From positions 124,001 through 188,000 of the forward strand of contig MLAV02000006.1 in the NCBI GenBank assembly GCA_001870995.2: a stretch of 64,000 bases of DNA. Direction: 5' to 3'. The position numbers and the translations under genes are program-made. Positions 17,638 through 26,993 of the stretch are shown one piece after another; position 1 is the first letter of the stretch, and each line of letters opens with the position of its first letter. Source of the DNA: Chitinophaga sp. CB10. Its GTDB lineage: Bacteria; Bacteroidota; Bacteroidia; Chitinophagales; Chitinophagaceae. The notes beneath the pieces were generated by a model, which ran no database searches, had not been told where the DNA came from, and saw nothing but the letters and a program-made list of their open reading frames with translations.

Positions 17638-18654
17638 ATGCAGACACTTGTATGTTCCACGCCGGGCAGCTTTGCCTGGGAAAACAGGGAAAAACCTGTA
17701 GCCAAAAAAGGACACGCGATCATTCGGATAAAACGTATAGGCATTTGCGGTACCGACCTCCATGCGTTTCAGGGTACCCAGCCGTTTTTTAACTATCCCC
17801 GGGTATTAGGGCATGAGTTATCAGGAGTGTTGGAAGAGGTAGATCCAGCCACCGGCTTCACTGTCGGGGAAGCGGTTACCTTCATTCCTTACCTCCACTG
17901 CGGCAGCTGTATTGCCTGCCGTCGGGAAAAGCCTAACTGCTGCGCCAACATCAACGTTTGCGGCGTGCATATCGACGGCGGCATGACGGAATATTACCAG
18001 GTCCCGGAGGATGCCCTGGTTCACGGGCAGGGGCTAGGGTTCGATAGCCTGGCGCTCGTAGAGCCGCTCGCCATCGGCGCGCATGGCATTCGCCGCGCTG
18101 CAGTAGAGCCGGGAGAGTTCGTACTCGTCATCGGCGCAGGGCCCATCGGCATCGGTACTATGGAGCTGGCGAGGATCGCCGGCGCCCAAGTCATAGCCAT
18201 GGACATCAGCGAAAGCCGCCTGGCATTCTGCCGGGAGCAGCTGGGCATACAGCATACCATCGTAGCCGGTAAACCGGATGCCGTGCGGCAACTGGCGGAA
18301 ATAACAGGGGGCGATATGGCCACCGTCGTCATCGACGCCACCGGTAACCTGCGGGCCATCAACGATGGTATCCAATACCTCGCCCATGGCGGCAGGTATG
18401 TGCTGATAGGGCTCCAAAAGGAAGCCTTCAGCTTTTCCCATCCTGAATTTCATAAAAGAGAATCTACGCTGATGAGCAGTCGTAACGCCACCCGGGAGGA
18501 TTTCGACCTGGTGATCGACAACATCCGCAACGGCCATATCAAACCGGAAACCTACATCACCCACCGCAGCACCTTTGATCAGGCGCCCCAGGAGTTTGCA
18601 AGCTGGCTAAACCCCGCTACAGGCGTCATTAAGGCCATGATTGAAGTGAAGTGA
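17638..18654 (+). CDS. Zinc-type alcohol/polyol dehydrogenase
   Basis: 338 residues from the ATG at 17638 (MQTLVCS). Medium-chain dehydrogenase: catalytic zinc site CGTDLHAF and GHELSG, structural zinc cluster CGSCIACRREKPNCC, and the NAD-binding Rossmann motif GAGPIGIG near residue 165. Closest in feel to L-galactonate, L-threonine or sorbitol-type dehydrogenases; the substrate is not certain. It is 111 bp after the oxidoreductase and may have its own promoter. A strong terminator follows. Confidence 0.88.
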   Translation: MQTLVCSTPGSFAWENREKPVAKKGHAIIRIKRIGICGTDLHAFQGTQPFFNYPRVLGHELSGVLEEVDPATGFTVGEAVTFIPYLHCGSCIACRREKPNCCANINVCGVHIDGGMTEYYQVPEDALVHGQGLGFDSLALVEPLAIGAHGIRRAAVEPGEFVLVIGAGPIGIGTMELARIAGAQVIAMDISESRLAFCREQLGIQHTIVAGKPDAVRQLAEITGGDMATVVIDATGNLRAINDGIQYLAHGGRYVLIGLQKEAFSFSHPEFHKRESTLMSSRNATREDFDLVIDNIRNGHIKPETYITHRSTFDQAPQEFASWLNPATGVIKAMIEVK

Positions 18655-18661
18655 TCCCGCA

Positions 18662-18710
18662 GCCGGCGTCAATGTTAATTGATTGCTATCATTGACGCCG
18701 GTTGTTTTTT
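18662..18710 (+). terminator. Terminator of the dehydrogenase gene
   Basis: A 12-bp perfect stem (18663-18674 with 18690-18701), followed by TTGTTTTTT. Confidence 0.85.
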
Positions 18711-18735
18711 CTTATATTGTTGCCAGTTATTTTTG
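18702..18735 (+). promoter_or_regulatory. Candidate promoter of uptake locus 2
   Basis: TTG at 18702-18704 and TATTTTTG (TAnnTTTG) at 18728-18735, 23 bp apart, 16 bp before the sigma start at 18751. The -33 part overlaps the T-run of the preceding terminator. Confidence 0.4.
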
Positions 18736-18750
18736 CCCGGTCCGTTCACT

Positions 18751-19302
18751 ATGTCTGCTTCAATGGATATACATTTGGATCGCTTAAAACATGGCGATTT
18801 CAAAGTGTTTGAAATGATTTTCAACACTTACTGGGAAGAGTTATTTACCTATGCCGCCAGGGTACTGGAAAGCCAGGAAGATGCACAGGATATCGTGCAG
18901 GACCTCTTTACCAGCCTGTGGGAGCGAAGGGATACGCTCTGCCTGGATACGGACCTGCGCTTCTACCTCTTCGGCGCTATCCGCAAGCTGATCCTGCGGC
19001 GCTTCAGGAATGAAGGACTAAAGGAAAAACACCTCTCTAAATTTATCGAATACAGCGAACTGAGAACCACCCTGTTGCATGCAAAGGTGGAAGATAAGGA
19101 CCTGCTGCAGCACTTCCATCGCGACCTCCGCCAGCTCCCCGAAAAGGAACGCCAGGTCTTTGAATGGTACCATTTCGGGGAACTCAGTATCCGGGAAATT
19201 GCCCACCGTAGCGGCACTGCCGAACAAACCGTTCGTAATCAACTCAATAACGCCTATCGTAAAGCCCGCCCGCTCCTGCATAAACTGCTCTTTTTCGTAT
19301 AG
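18751..19302 (+). CDS. ECF RNA polymerase sigma factor (uptake locus 2)
   Basis: 183 residues from the ATG at 18751; the frame reaches back to 18679 but that would overlap the terminator hairpin. Region 2 is FEMIFNTYWEELFTYAARVL...DIVQDLFTSLWERR; region 4 is LPEKERQVFEWYHFGELSIREIAHRSGTAEQTVRNQLNNAYRKARPLL. The short hydrophobic tail LLFFV is typical. It pairs with the FecR gene that follows 51 bp later. Confidence 0.92.
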   Translation: MSASMDIHLDRLKHGDFKVFEMIFNTYWEELFTYAARVLESQEDAQDIVQDLFTSLWERRDTLCLDTDLRFYLFGAIRKLILRRFRNEGLKEKHLSKFIEYSELRTTLLHAKVEDKDLLQHFHRDLRQLPEKERQVFEWYHFGELSIREIAHRSGTAEQTVRNQLNNAYRKARPLLHKLLFFV

Positions 19303-19353
19303 CCGTATTACCAAAATGTTAACACGCATTTCCGGATAGTTAAAAACTTCCGC

Positions 19354-20313
19354 TTGTGGAACTTATTGATAAAACACCCGATTTTGGAGCAACCGAGCAA
19401 CAAGCACCCGTTTGAAAACATACCGGAAGATCACCTGGAAGAATGGCTGGACCATATGGCCGCCAACAATCCCTTCCCCGGCAAAATGCCGGCAGGCAAG
19501 GCCAAAGAGCAGCTGCGCCGGCAATTACTGGCGCAGGTAAGGCAGCGCACCGGCCAGGCAAGGCTAACGCCTATGCATATACGCTGGGCGGCCGCAGCGG
19601 CCATCCTCCTCCTGCTGGGCGCAGGCGCTTATCTGTTGCTCCGGGACAAACCGCCCCGGGAGTTGAAGTTCGTCGCCCTCTCCACGCAAAATGGCGAGCG
19701 CAAAGTGGTCAACCTGCCGGATAACAGTACCCTCTACCTGGGCCCGGCCGCCACGGTGGCCTATGCGGAGGATTTCACGCGCCACCGGGAAATTAAACTC
19801 ACACAGGGAGAAGTCTTCTTCGACGTCCAACAGGATGACGCCCATCCTTTTCGCGTGCAGGTAGACAGCCTGCAGGTGGATGTCCTGGGCACCTCCTTTA
19901 ACATCAAAGCCTACCCGCGGCACGAGGAGCTGGCCATAGGCGTCAGCACGGGTAAAATACGCGTCAGCAAGGCGTCGCAGGTATTGGGCACGCTAACGCC
20001 TCAACTGCAAATGCAGGTCAGCAGGAAAGATTATCATATTACCACGACCTCCCTGCCGGGCCGGGATATGGACGCGTTGCGCAATAACCGCATCAGCTTT
20101 GAGAACATGCCCCTGGCGGATGTGCTGACCATGCTGGAGGCCTATTATCCCGTACGCTTTACCCTGCAGGATAAGGTGGATCTCCGGGTCAGCGGTTCCT
20201 TCCAGGTGCGGCTCACCATACGGCAGGTAGTGGGCGCGCTGCAGCAGCTGACAGATAAAAAAGTCATTTTCAAACAACAAGAACACGATACCTATATCGT
20301 ACGATCATCCTGA
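19354..20313 (+). CDS. FecR-family anti-sigma factor (uptake locus 2)
   Basis: 319 residues. The assigned start at 19354 is a TTG; no in-frame ATG lies before HMAANN about 34 codons later, and the intervening residues (PFENIPEDHLEEWLDHM) look like a genuine FecR N-terminus. Membrane segment WAAAAAILLLLGAGAYLLL (about 78-96), FecR domain with LPDNSTLYLGPAATVAYAEDF and GEVFFDV, and the C-terminal STN-like domain. Same role as the other two FecR proteins. Confidence 0.88.
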   Translation: MWNLLIKHPILEQPSNKHPFENIPEDHLEEWLDHMAANNPFPGKMPAGKAKEQLRRQLLAQVRQRTGQARLTPMHIRWAAAAAILLLLGAGAYLLLRDKPPRELKFVALSTQNGERKVVNLPDNSTLYLGPAATVAYAEDFTRHREIKLTQGEVFFDVQQDDAHPFRVQVDSLQVDVLGTSFNIKAYPRHEELAIGVSTGKIRVSKASQVLGTLTPQLQMQVSRKDYHITTTSLPGRDMDALRNNRISFENMPLADVLTMLEAYYPVRFTLQDKVDLRVSGSFQVRLTIRQVVGALQQLTDKKVIFKQQEHDTYIVRSS

Positions 20314-20339
20314 ACATATAACATTTAACCAGGTCTAAT

Positions 20340-23300
20340 ATGACTGTAATTTTAAACACCACGGGCACAAAGCTGATTTGTGCAGGGGCGCTCTATGCCC
20401 TTATGTTTTTCGGCGCGGCGCAGCGCGTAATGGCGCAGCAGCGCATCGTTGTGCAGGAACTGCATGTGAAGGAAGGCAGCCTTTCCGCGGCGCTGCAGCA
20501 GCTTCGCCAGCAGGCCGGTATCGACATCGTTTATGAAGCGGCCGCCATGGATCAGATCAAAGTGCAGCCGCTGGACTTCAAACGCCAAACAGTGGAAACT
20601 GTGTTGAAGCAGTTATTGCGCGGTACTGGTTACCAGTGCATTTTTAATGAAGGGGTTGTGGTGGTGAGAAAAGAAAGGCCGCTGACGAGTATTTCCGGGG
20701 CCGTGACAGAGGGCGCTACGGGCATGCCATTGCCGGGAGTCAACGTATTGGTAAAAGGCTCCGGGACAGGGACCGTATCGAATGCAAAAGGCATCTTTAC
20801 GCTCAATGCGGATCCCTCCGGGGATACCCTGCTGCTGAGCTTCATCGGTTACAAGCCGGAGAAGATCGCCCTCGCTGGTCGTACGTCCGTTAACGTTAAG
20901 CTGGAATTAAATACCAGTACGCTCAACAGCGTGGTGGTAGTCGGCTATGGCCAGACTACCAAAGGGGACCTCACCGGCGCCGTATCCCACGTTACGGCGG
21001 AAAGCTTTAACACCGGCGTATTCAACTCCCCCGAGCAACTGCTGCAGGGTAAAGTGCCGGGCCTCAACGTCACCCGCAGCGGGGACCCCAGCGCCACGCC
21101 TACCGTCATCCTCCGCGGGCCTTCCACCTTCCGCAGCGGGGAAGCGCAGCAACCGTTCTATGTGATCGATGGCGTACCCGGAGCTTCCATTCAATTGATC
21201 GCCCCGGCGGACATCGTATCCATGGACGTGCTCAAAGATGCTGCTTCTACCGCTATTTACGGCGCCCGCGCCGCCAACGGCGTCATCATGATCACCACCC
21301 GCCATGCCAAACCCGGCCAGAGCTGGATCAACTACAGCGGCTACGGCGCAGTGGAAAATGTATCCAACAGCATCCGCATGCTCACCGCGGATGAACTGCG
21401 CAAATTCCTGAAAGATAACGGCAACTCCCTCAACCCCTCCGATGAAAATAACGCCAATACCGACTGGCAGAAAGAGGTTACCAGGCAGGGAATTTCCCAT
21501 AATCATAATATCTCTTTTGGGGGTGGTAATGAGAAGACCGTTTTCGACGGAAGCATAAACTACCTGCAAAACCAGGGCATCATGAAAGGGTCCGACATGG
21601 AACGCCTCAACGTACGCGCCAACCTGGAGCAGCGGGCCTTTAACGATCGCCTCAAACTCAACCTCGCTATCAGCAACAGCATCACCACGGAAAATAAAAT
21701 TCCGGAACTGGTGTTCCTGAATATGCTGACCTACCTGCCTACCACCAGCGTCTACAACCCGGATGGTACCTTTAAGGAGGACTGGTCACGAACCCGCAAC
21801 TACCTCAACCCGGTATCGCTCATCGTGAACAATACCGACAAGACGAAGACCAAAACCATGCTCGGCAACGCCCGCGCGGAGCTGAAGCTGCTGGAAGGCC
21901 TGACCTATACGCTCAACCTCTCCCTGCAGGATGAGCAGGTGAACCGCGATATCTACAACGGTCGCGCCTCCGGACTGGCCCAGGGCCTGAACGGCCGCGC
22001 TATCCGCAGCGCCTTCGGTAATACCCGCAGCCTGCTGGAAACTTATTTCAACTATGCTACCCGTTTCGGAAAGCACGACCTGAAGCTCCTCGCCGGTTAC
22101 TCCTGGCAGGAGGACCGCCGCGGGGACGGGTTCCAGACCTCCAACCAGGGCTTCGTGTCAGACGCCTCCCAGGGCAATAACCTGAGCTATGGCAGCGCGC
22201 CTGCCGGCTATATCCCTGACTACGGCAAAACCCGCATCTCTACCTTACGATTTATCTCCTTCTACGGCAGGGCCAATTATGCCTATAAGGATAAATACCT
22301 CTTCCAGGCATCCCTCCGCCAGGACGGCTCTTCCGCCTTTGGCGCAAATAACCGCTGGGCGCTGTTCCCCGCTGTATCCGGCGCATGGAAGGTTTCCAGC
22401 GAACCATTCCTGAAAAATGCCGGCTGGCTGGACGATCTGAAACTGCGTGCAGGCTATGGCGTTACCGGTAACTCCCTGGGCTTTGATCCGCTGATCGCCG
22501 TTATGCGTTACGACCTGCAGGGTAAATTCTATTACAACGGTAATATCCTCAGCAGCATCGCGCCTATTCAGAACGACAATCCCAACCTGAAGTGGGAGAG
22601 TACCGCTATGACCAACATCGGCGTGGATATGACGCTGCTGAAAGGCCGCCTCGGATTCACGGTAGACGTGTACAACAAAATGACGTCCGACCTGATCTAT
22701 AACTACAACGTAGCCAGCACCATGATTGTGAATACGCTGACTGCCAACGTAGGAAAAATGCAGAACAAGGGGATCGAATTCCAGGTAAACGCAACGCCTG
22801 TACGAAAAGGTAAATTCACCTGGAACACCAGCGCCAACCTCGCGCATAACAAGAACGAAATCGTATCCCTCTCCAACGATATGTTCTCTGTGAAATATAT
22901 TGAAACGGCGGACCTGGGCGGTCGCGGCCAGAGTGGTAACTATTCCCAGCGCCTGCTGGAAGGCATGCCCCTCGGTACCTTCTACACCATGCGTTACGCC
23001 GGCAAGGATAAGGATGGTTTATCCCAGTTCTATAAACCTGATGGTACGCTCACCCGCGAATACAACAGCAGCTACCTGGTACAAACCGGCAATGCCCAGC
23101 CTAAGCTGCTCTACGGCTGGAGCAACAGCATCACCTATGGCAACTTCGATCTCAACTTCTTCCTCCGCGGCGTGTATGGCAACCAGATTCTGAATGCGAC
23201 CCTGGCTAACCTCAACGCGCCTTATGGATCTACAGCTACCAACCTGCCGTACTTTTCGCTCACCGAGTCCGCCAAGGACGACCGGGCCTACCTACTGAGC

Positions 23301-23549
23301 GACCGCTATATCGAAAGCGGTTCCTACCTGCGGTTAGACAATGCGACCCTCGGCTACACCGTGCCCCTGCACAGCAATTATCTCAAACGGTTACGGGTGT
23401 ACGTTTCCGGTAACAACCTGTTCGTAATTACAAACTACCGCGGCGTGGACCCAGAAATCAGCATGGGTGGCCTGACGCCGGGTATCGACAACAATAACTT
23501 TTATCCGAAGACCCGCTCTTTCCTGCTGGGGCTGAATGCTTCTTTCTAA
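20340..23549 (+). CDS. SusC-type TonB-linked receptor with STN domain (locus 2)
   Basis: 1069 residues. Signal peptide, STN domain (LSAALQQLRQQAGIDIVYEA onward, about 40-105), carboxypeptidase-regulatory-like domain (ISGAVTEGATGMPLPGVNVL), plug with VIDGVPGASIQ ... LKDAASTAIYGARAANGVIMITT, then a beta-barrel ending in LNASF. Only 26 bp follow FecR, with no long leader, unlike loci 1 and 3. Works with the SusD that follows 22 bp later. Confidence 0.93.
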   Translation: MTVILNTTGTKLICAGALYALMFFGAAQRVMAQQRIVVQELHVKEGSLSAALQQLRQQAGIDIVYEAAAMDQIKVQPLDFKRQTVETVLKQLLRGTGYQCIFNEGVVVVRKERPLTSISGAVTEGATGMPLPGVNVLVKGSGTGTVSNAKGIFTLNADPSGDTLLLSFIGYKPEKIALAGRTSVNVKLELNTSTLNSVVVVGYGQTTKGDLTGAVSHVTAESFNTGVFNSPEQLLQGKVPGLNVTRSGDPSATPTVILRGPSTFRSGEAQQPFYVIDGVPGASIQLIAPADIVSMDVLKDAASTAIYGARAANGVIMITTRHAKPGQSWINYSGYGAVENVSNSIRMLTADELRKFLKDNGNSLNPSDENNANTDWQKEVTRQGISHNHNISFGGGNEKTVFDGSINYLQNQGIMKGSDMERLNVRANLEQRAFNDRLKLNLAISNSITTENKIPELVFLNMLTYLPTTSVYNPDGTFKEDWSRTRNYLNPVSLIVNNTDKTKTKTMLGNARAELKLLEGLTYTLNLSLQDEQVNRDIYNGRASGLAQGLNGRAIRSAFGNTRSLLETYFNYATRFGKHDLKLLAGYSWQEDRRGDGFQTSNQGFVSDASQGNNLSYGSAPAGYIPDYGKTRISTLRFISFYGRANYAYKDKYLFQASLRQDGSSAFGANNRWALFPAVSGAWKVSSEPFLKNAGWLDDLKLRAGYGVTGNSLGFDPLIAVMRYDLQGKFYYNGNILSSIAPIQNDNPNLKWESTAMTNIGVDMTLLKGRLGFTVDVYNKMTSDLIYNYNVASTMIVNTLTANVGKMQNKGIEFQVNATPVRKGKFTWNTSANLAHNKNEIVSLSNDMFSVKYIETADLGGRGQSGNYSQRLLEGMPLGTFYTMRYAGKDKDGLSQFYKPDGTLTREYNSSYLVQTGNAQPKLLYGWSNSITYGNFDLNFFLRGVYGNQILNATLANLNAPYGSTATNLPYFSLTESAKDDRAYLLSDRYIESGSYLRLDNATLGYTVPLHSNYLKRLRVYVSGNNLFVITNYRGVDPEISMGGLTPGIDNNNFYPKTRSFLLGLNASF

Positions 23550-23571
23550 TCATTGCTAACACCGATAAAGT

Positions 23572-25164
23572 ATGAAGAAACTGTTTTTATATAGCGCTTT
23601 CCTCGGAGCTACCGCCTTTACCGCCTGCACCAAGCTGGATGTGAAAGTGGAGTCCGAATACGTAAAAGAGAATTTCCCGACAACGCCGGATGGATTTGTG
23701 GCCGTATCAGGGCCTATCTACTCCCTGCTGGCCAGCGGCTATGCGATCGACTACTGGCGGTTGCAGGAGCTCTCTACCGACGAGGCGATTATCCCTGCCC
23801 GCGACGGTAACTATGACGATGGCGGCAATTACCGCTTCCTTCACCTGCACACCTATACGAAAGATCACCCTACCGTGAGAAGCGTGTGGCAGTGGGGCTA
23901 CGGCGGCATCAATGCCTGTAACCGCATCTACAAGGTATTCCAGGACGCGCCGGATAGCGACAGCAAGCCGGCCGCCATGGCGGAGATCCGCGCAATGCGC
24001 GCCCTGTATTACTTCTTTATGATGGACCTGTACGGCAACATCCCGCTCATGGACAAGTTCAATACCGCGGAGCTGCCGAAGCAGGCCTCCCGCGCGGAAA
24101 TCTTCGCGTTCATTGAAAAGGAACTAAAAGAAGTACTGCCTTTACTGACCAGCACCACCGGTCAGCTGACCTACTCCCGGCCTACCAAATGGCTGGCTTT
24201 CGCTATCCTGCAGAAGATGTACCTCAATGCGGAAGTGTACATCCACAAAAGCATGTATAACGAATCCGTGGCCATGGGCGATAGCATCCTGGCCGGTAAA
24301 AAGTATAGCCTTGCCAGTGACTACCTCACCATCTTCGCACCGGATAATGGTCCCCAGATTACAGAAACCATTTTCGCGATCCCTTATGATGCGAACGTAA
24401 TCGAGGGCTGTCAGTTTGCCCGATTCGGCCTCCACACCGGCTTACAGAGCAAGTACCAACTGCCGTTCCGTCCGAGTATCGCCATGAGTACGATTGCTTC
24501 TTTCTACCAAAAATTTAATTTACCAAACGATATCCGTAACAGCACCTGGCTGGCAGGCAAGCAGTATAACTTCGATGGCACGCCGATTTACATCACCACC
24601 ACCAACAAGGGGCTGGATGACAGGTACAACGGGCCGGACCCCGGCGCTACCATCAAATGGCAGCTGGAGTTCACCCCGGAAATGCCGCTGAAGAAAGTGG
24701 AAACAATGGACGTGGGGAACGACGAACTGGGCAAGGCCAGGGGCGTGCGCAGCATCAAATACTACCCGGATAAAAACACGCATCCGAGCACCCGTAACTC
24801 TAACAACGATGTGCCGGTATTCCGCCTGGCAGACGTGCTGATGATGAAAGCGGAAGCCATCCTGCGCGGCGCTACGGCTACCGCAGTGGCGGGCGAAATG
24901 CAGACGCCGGATGTGCTGGTAAATAAGATCCGTACCCGCGTAAAAGCGCCTGCGGTTACCAACATCACGCTGGAGGAACTGCTGGAGGAAAGGGCCCGGG
25001 AATTTGCCTGGGAAGCATGGCGCAGGAATGACCTGATCCGCTTCGGCAAATACGAAGATGCCTGGGGCTTTAAAACCAATGCTGAAACTTTCCGTCGTAT
25101 TTATCCTATACCGGCCACGGAGATTACCCTGAATGGTAATCTGACGCAGAACACCGGCTATTAA
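23572..25164 (+). CDS. SusD/RagB-family lipoprotein (locus 2)
   Basis: 530 residues with lipobox TAFTAC. SusD features: EIRAMRALYYFFMMDLYGNIPLM, PTKWLAFAILQKMYLNAEVYI, RLADVLMMKAEAILRG and the C-terminal LLEERAREFAWEAWRRNDLIRFGKY. Last gene of this uptake operon; a GC-rich hairpin follows. Confidence 0.93.
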   Translation: MKKLFLYSAFLGATAFTACTKLDVKVESEYVKENFPTTPDGFVAVSGPIYSLLASGYAIDYWRLQELSTDEAIIPARDGNYDDGGNYRFLHLHTYTKDHPTVRSVWQWGYGGINACNRIYKVFQDAPDSDSKPAAMAEIRAMRALYYFFMMDLYGNIPLMDKFNTAELPKQASRAEIFAFIEKELKEVLPLLTSTTGQLTYSRPTKWLAFAILQKMYLNAEVYIHKSMYNESVAMGDSILAGKKYSLASDYLTIFAPDNGPQITETIFAIPYDANVIEGCQFARFGLHTGLQSKYQLPFRPSIAMSTIASFYQKFNLPNDIRNSTWLAGKQYNFDGTPIYITTTNKGLDDRYNGPDPGATIKWQLEFTPEMPLKKVETMDVGNDELGKARGVRSIKYYPDKNTHPSTRNSNNDVPVFRLADVLMMKAEAILRGATATAVAGEMQTPDVLVNKIRTRVKAPAVTNITLEELLEERAREFAWEAWRRNDLIRFGKYEDAWGFKTNAETFRRIYPIPATEITLNGNLTQNTGY

Positions 25165-25173
25165 TTGAACTGG

Positions 25174-25203
25174 CTCCCGCCCCCCGCAAGCGGCGGGCGG
25201 GAG
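25174..25203 (+). terminator. GC-rich hairpin after SusD
   Basis: Stem CTCCCGCC (25174-25181) with GGCGGGAG (25196-25203) and extra pairing inside the loop. No T-run follows; it may slow or trim transcripts rather than end them. Confidence 0.5.
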
Positions 25204-25226
25204 TTACTAAACCGGAAGAGAGGCAT

Positions 25227-26204
25227 ATGAGAACAATTTTTATCCTGCTGCTATTGGCAGCAACTAACGTACACGGGCAAACGAAAAAGTACACGGCGGA
25301 ATATAACAAGGGTTACCGCGGCGGATTCATCAAAGGGCAGACGAGTCGCGACAATGCGCTGGAATTTGCCGTCATCGGCGATTTCGGCAGGGGAGGGGAA
25401 TATTTTCAGAAGGATGTGGCGGCTACTTTAGCGCAGGCCGTAACCGGTATCAACGCCAGTTTCATTGTGGCCACGGGCGATAATATTTATCCCGATGGGG
25501 TAGCCAGCACCCAGGACCCGCTCTGGCGGCTGTCTTTCGAGGATGTGTTTTATCAATACCCTTTACACCGGGCATGGTATGCCGTATTGGGTAACCATGA
25601 TTATCATGGCAATCCCCAGGCCCAGGTGGATTATTCAAAAGTGAGTCAACGCTGGCATATGCCTGCGCGTTATTATGCGTTTAAGCGGAAAATTGCCGGG
25701 TCGAATGAGGCGTTGTTCGTGTTCCTGGATACGAACCCACTTGACCGGGAAGCCTATACATCTCCCTATGGGAAAGAACTACAGGCGCAGGATAGCGCGC
25801 GGCAGCTCCGCTGGCTGGAAGAAACCCTCAGCGATACCAGCAGTAACCTCCGCTGGAAAATCGTGATCGGCCATCATCCCTGCTATACGGCGGGTAACAG
25901 GGCGCTGAATACGCCATATATACGCTATGCGTTGGAGCCTTTGCTGGAAAAATACAAGGTGGATATTTATATCAGCGGGCATGAGCATCATTTGCAATAC
26001 CTGCATCCGAAAGGGAAGCATACCCGGCATTTCATTTCCGGCGCGGGTTCTGAGGCCAATGAGCAGCTACAGCCGCGGGGCGCTTACGATTTTTTTGCCC
26101 CGATACAGGGGTTCATGACTTTTTCGCTCATGGCCGATAATGTTTGTGTGCAGGCTATCAGCAGAAAAGGAGAGATCCTTCATACGATCAACTTCAATAA
26201 ATAA
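25227..26204 (+). CDS. Purple-acid-phosphatase-like metallophosphoesterase
   Basis: 325 residues with a signal peptide ending near HGQ. All metal-ligand blocks of the calcineurin-like superfamily are seen: GDFGRGG, GDNIYPDG, GNHDYHG, GHHPCYTAG and SGHEHHLQYL. Length and motif order fit the tartrate-resistant (type 5) acid phosphatase group. Likely a periplasmic or surface phosphatase. It follows the SusD gene by 62 bp, so phosphate release may accompany import at this locus. Confidence 0.88.
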   Translation: MRTIFILLLLAATNVHGQTKKYTAEYNKGYRGGFIKGQTSRDNALEFAVIGDFGRGGEYFQKDVAATLAQAVTGINASFIVATGDNIYPDGVASTQDPLWRLSFEDVFYQYPLHRAWYAVLGNHDYHGNPQAQVDYSKVSQRWHMPARYYAFKRKIAGSNEALFVFLDTNPLDREAYTSPYGKELQAQDSARQLRWLEETLSDTSSNLRWKIVIGHHPCYTAGNRALNTPYIRYALEPLLEKYKVDIYISGHEHHLQYLHPKGKHTRHFISGAGSEANEQLQPRGAYDFFAPIQGFMTFSLMADNVCVQAISRKGEILHTINFNK

Positions 26205-26229
26205 AACCTGCATTCCTGCAGGTTTTTTT
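26205..26229 (+). terminator. Terminator of the phosphatase gene
   Basis: Stem AACCTGC (26205-26211) with GCAGGTT (26218-26224), then TTTTT. It starts one base after the stop codon and lies before the convergent gene. Confidence 0.85.
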
Positions 26230-26231
26230 AG

Positions 26232-26567
26232 TTAGAATTCAATTTCCTTCACCGGGTCCCAGAATAATTTTTTGAAGTCCACCACCCGGTTATTTTTCAC
26301 TTGTACCTTTTCGGCTGCCAGCTTCCGGGCACGTGTGCCATCGTCGCCGCTAAGCTGACCGGTGCTGTTGACCACGCGCTGTACGGGTACGGGAGGTTTT
26401 TCGCCATGCACAAAGCTCATGGCCCGGCCTACCATTCTTGCGCCGGACTTTAATCCGGCCGCTTTGGCCACGGCGCCGTAGGAGGTCACGCGGCCTTTGG
26501 GAATGCATCTTACAATATCAAAAATTGCCTTATAAACGGCGGTGGTATCGGTTACTTTTGACGGCAT
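26232..26567 (-). CDS. Alkyltransferase-like protein (ATL, MGMT fold)
   Basis: 111 residues with the DNA-binding domain of O6-alkylguanine-DNA alkyltransferase: IPKGRVTSYGAVAKAAG, GARMVGRAM and the active-site loop. In the true enzyme this loop reads PCHRV; here it is PVQRVV, so the acceptor Cys is replaced by Val. This is the pattern of ATL proteins, which bind O6-alkylguanine lesions and hand them to nucleotide excision repair rather than removing the alkyl group. Monocistronic. Confidence 0.9.
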   Translation of the reverse strand: MPSKVTDTTAVYKAIFDIVRCIPKGRVTSYGAVAKAAGLKSGARMVGRAMSFVHGEKPPVPVQRVVNSTGQLSGDDGTRARKLAAEKVQVKNNRVVDFKKLFWDPVKEIEF

Positions 26568-26691
26568 ATGATGGAGTTGCTTTATGCCGGAAAGTTATTG
26601 AAAATTTATGGCTTTTCTAAGAACCCGGCCCGGGTATAAGAATGCCAGTGGCTGGTATGGTTTTATTACAGGTTAAATAAAACCATTTACT

Positions 26692-26916
26692 ATGTCTGAT
26701 AAAGAAAAACTCGAAAAAAAGGCCAGGGAAGAACAGCATAAGAATGATTCACCTGTAAAGCCTGATCCGGAAACGCTGGGGCCGCAACCACAGGAGAAAA
26801 TGGAAGGCCCCGTATCTTCTATCATAAAGGATATTGCAGAAGCCGGAGATGATAATTTCGGCGAGGAGCCGGAAGAAAAAAAGGAAGATACAGCCGGAAA
26901 GAAGGATAAGAAATAG
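26692..26916 (+). CDS. Small charged protein, unknown
   Basis: 74 residues, almost all charged or polar (Lys, Glu, Asp, Pro), with one short amphipathic stretch VSSIIKDIAEAG. No signal peptide. It is probably disordered. It is followed by a strong terminator. I do not recognise the family. Confidence 0.6.
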   Translation: MSDKEKLEKKAREEQHKNDSPVKPDPETLGPQPQEKMEGPVSSIIKDIAEAGDDNFGEEPEEKKEDTAGKKDKK

Positions 26917-26936
26917 TGTACTATTTCTACAAAATG

Positions 26937-26974
26937 ATTCAGGCAATCCCCAATCGGATTGCCTGAATTGTTTT
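26937..26974. terminator. Bidirectional terminator
   Basis: A 13-bp perfect stem (26937-26949 with 26956-26968), 6-base loop, followed by TGTTTT on the plus strand and CATTTT on the minus strand, between convergent genes. Confidence 0.85.
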
Positions 26975-26993
26975 ATGCTGGCGTAGCGTATGC

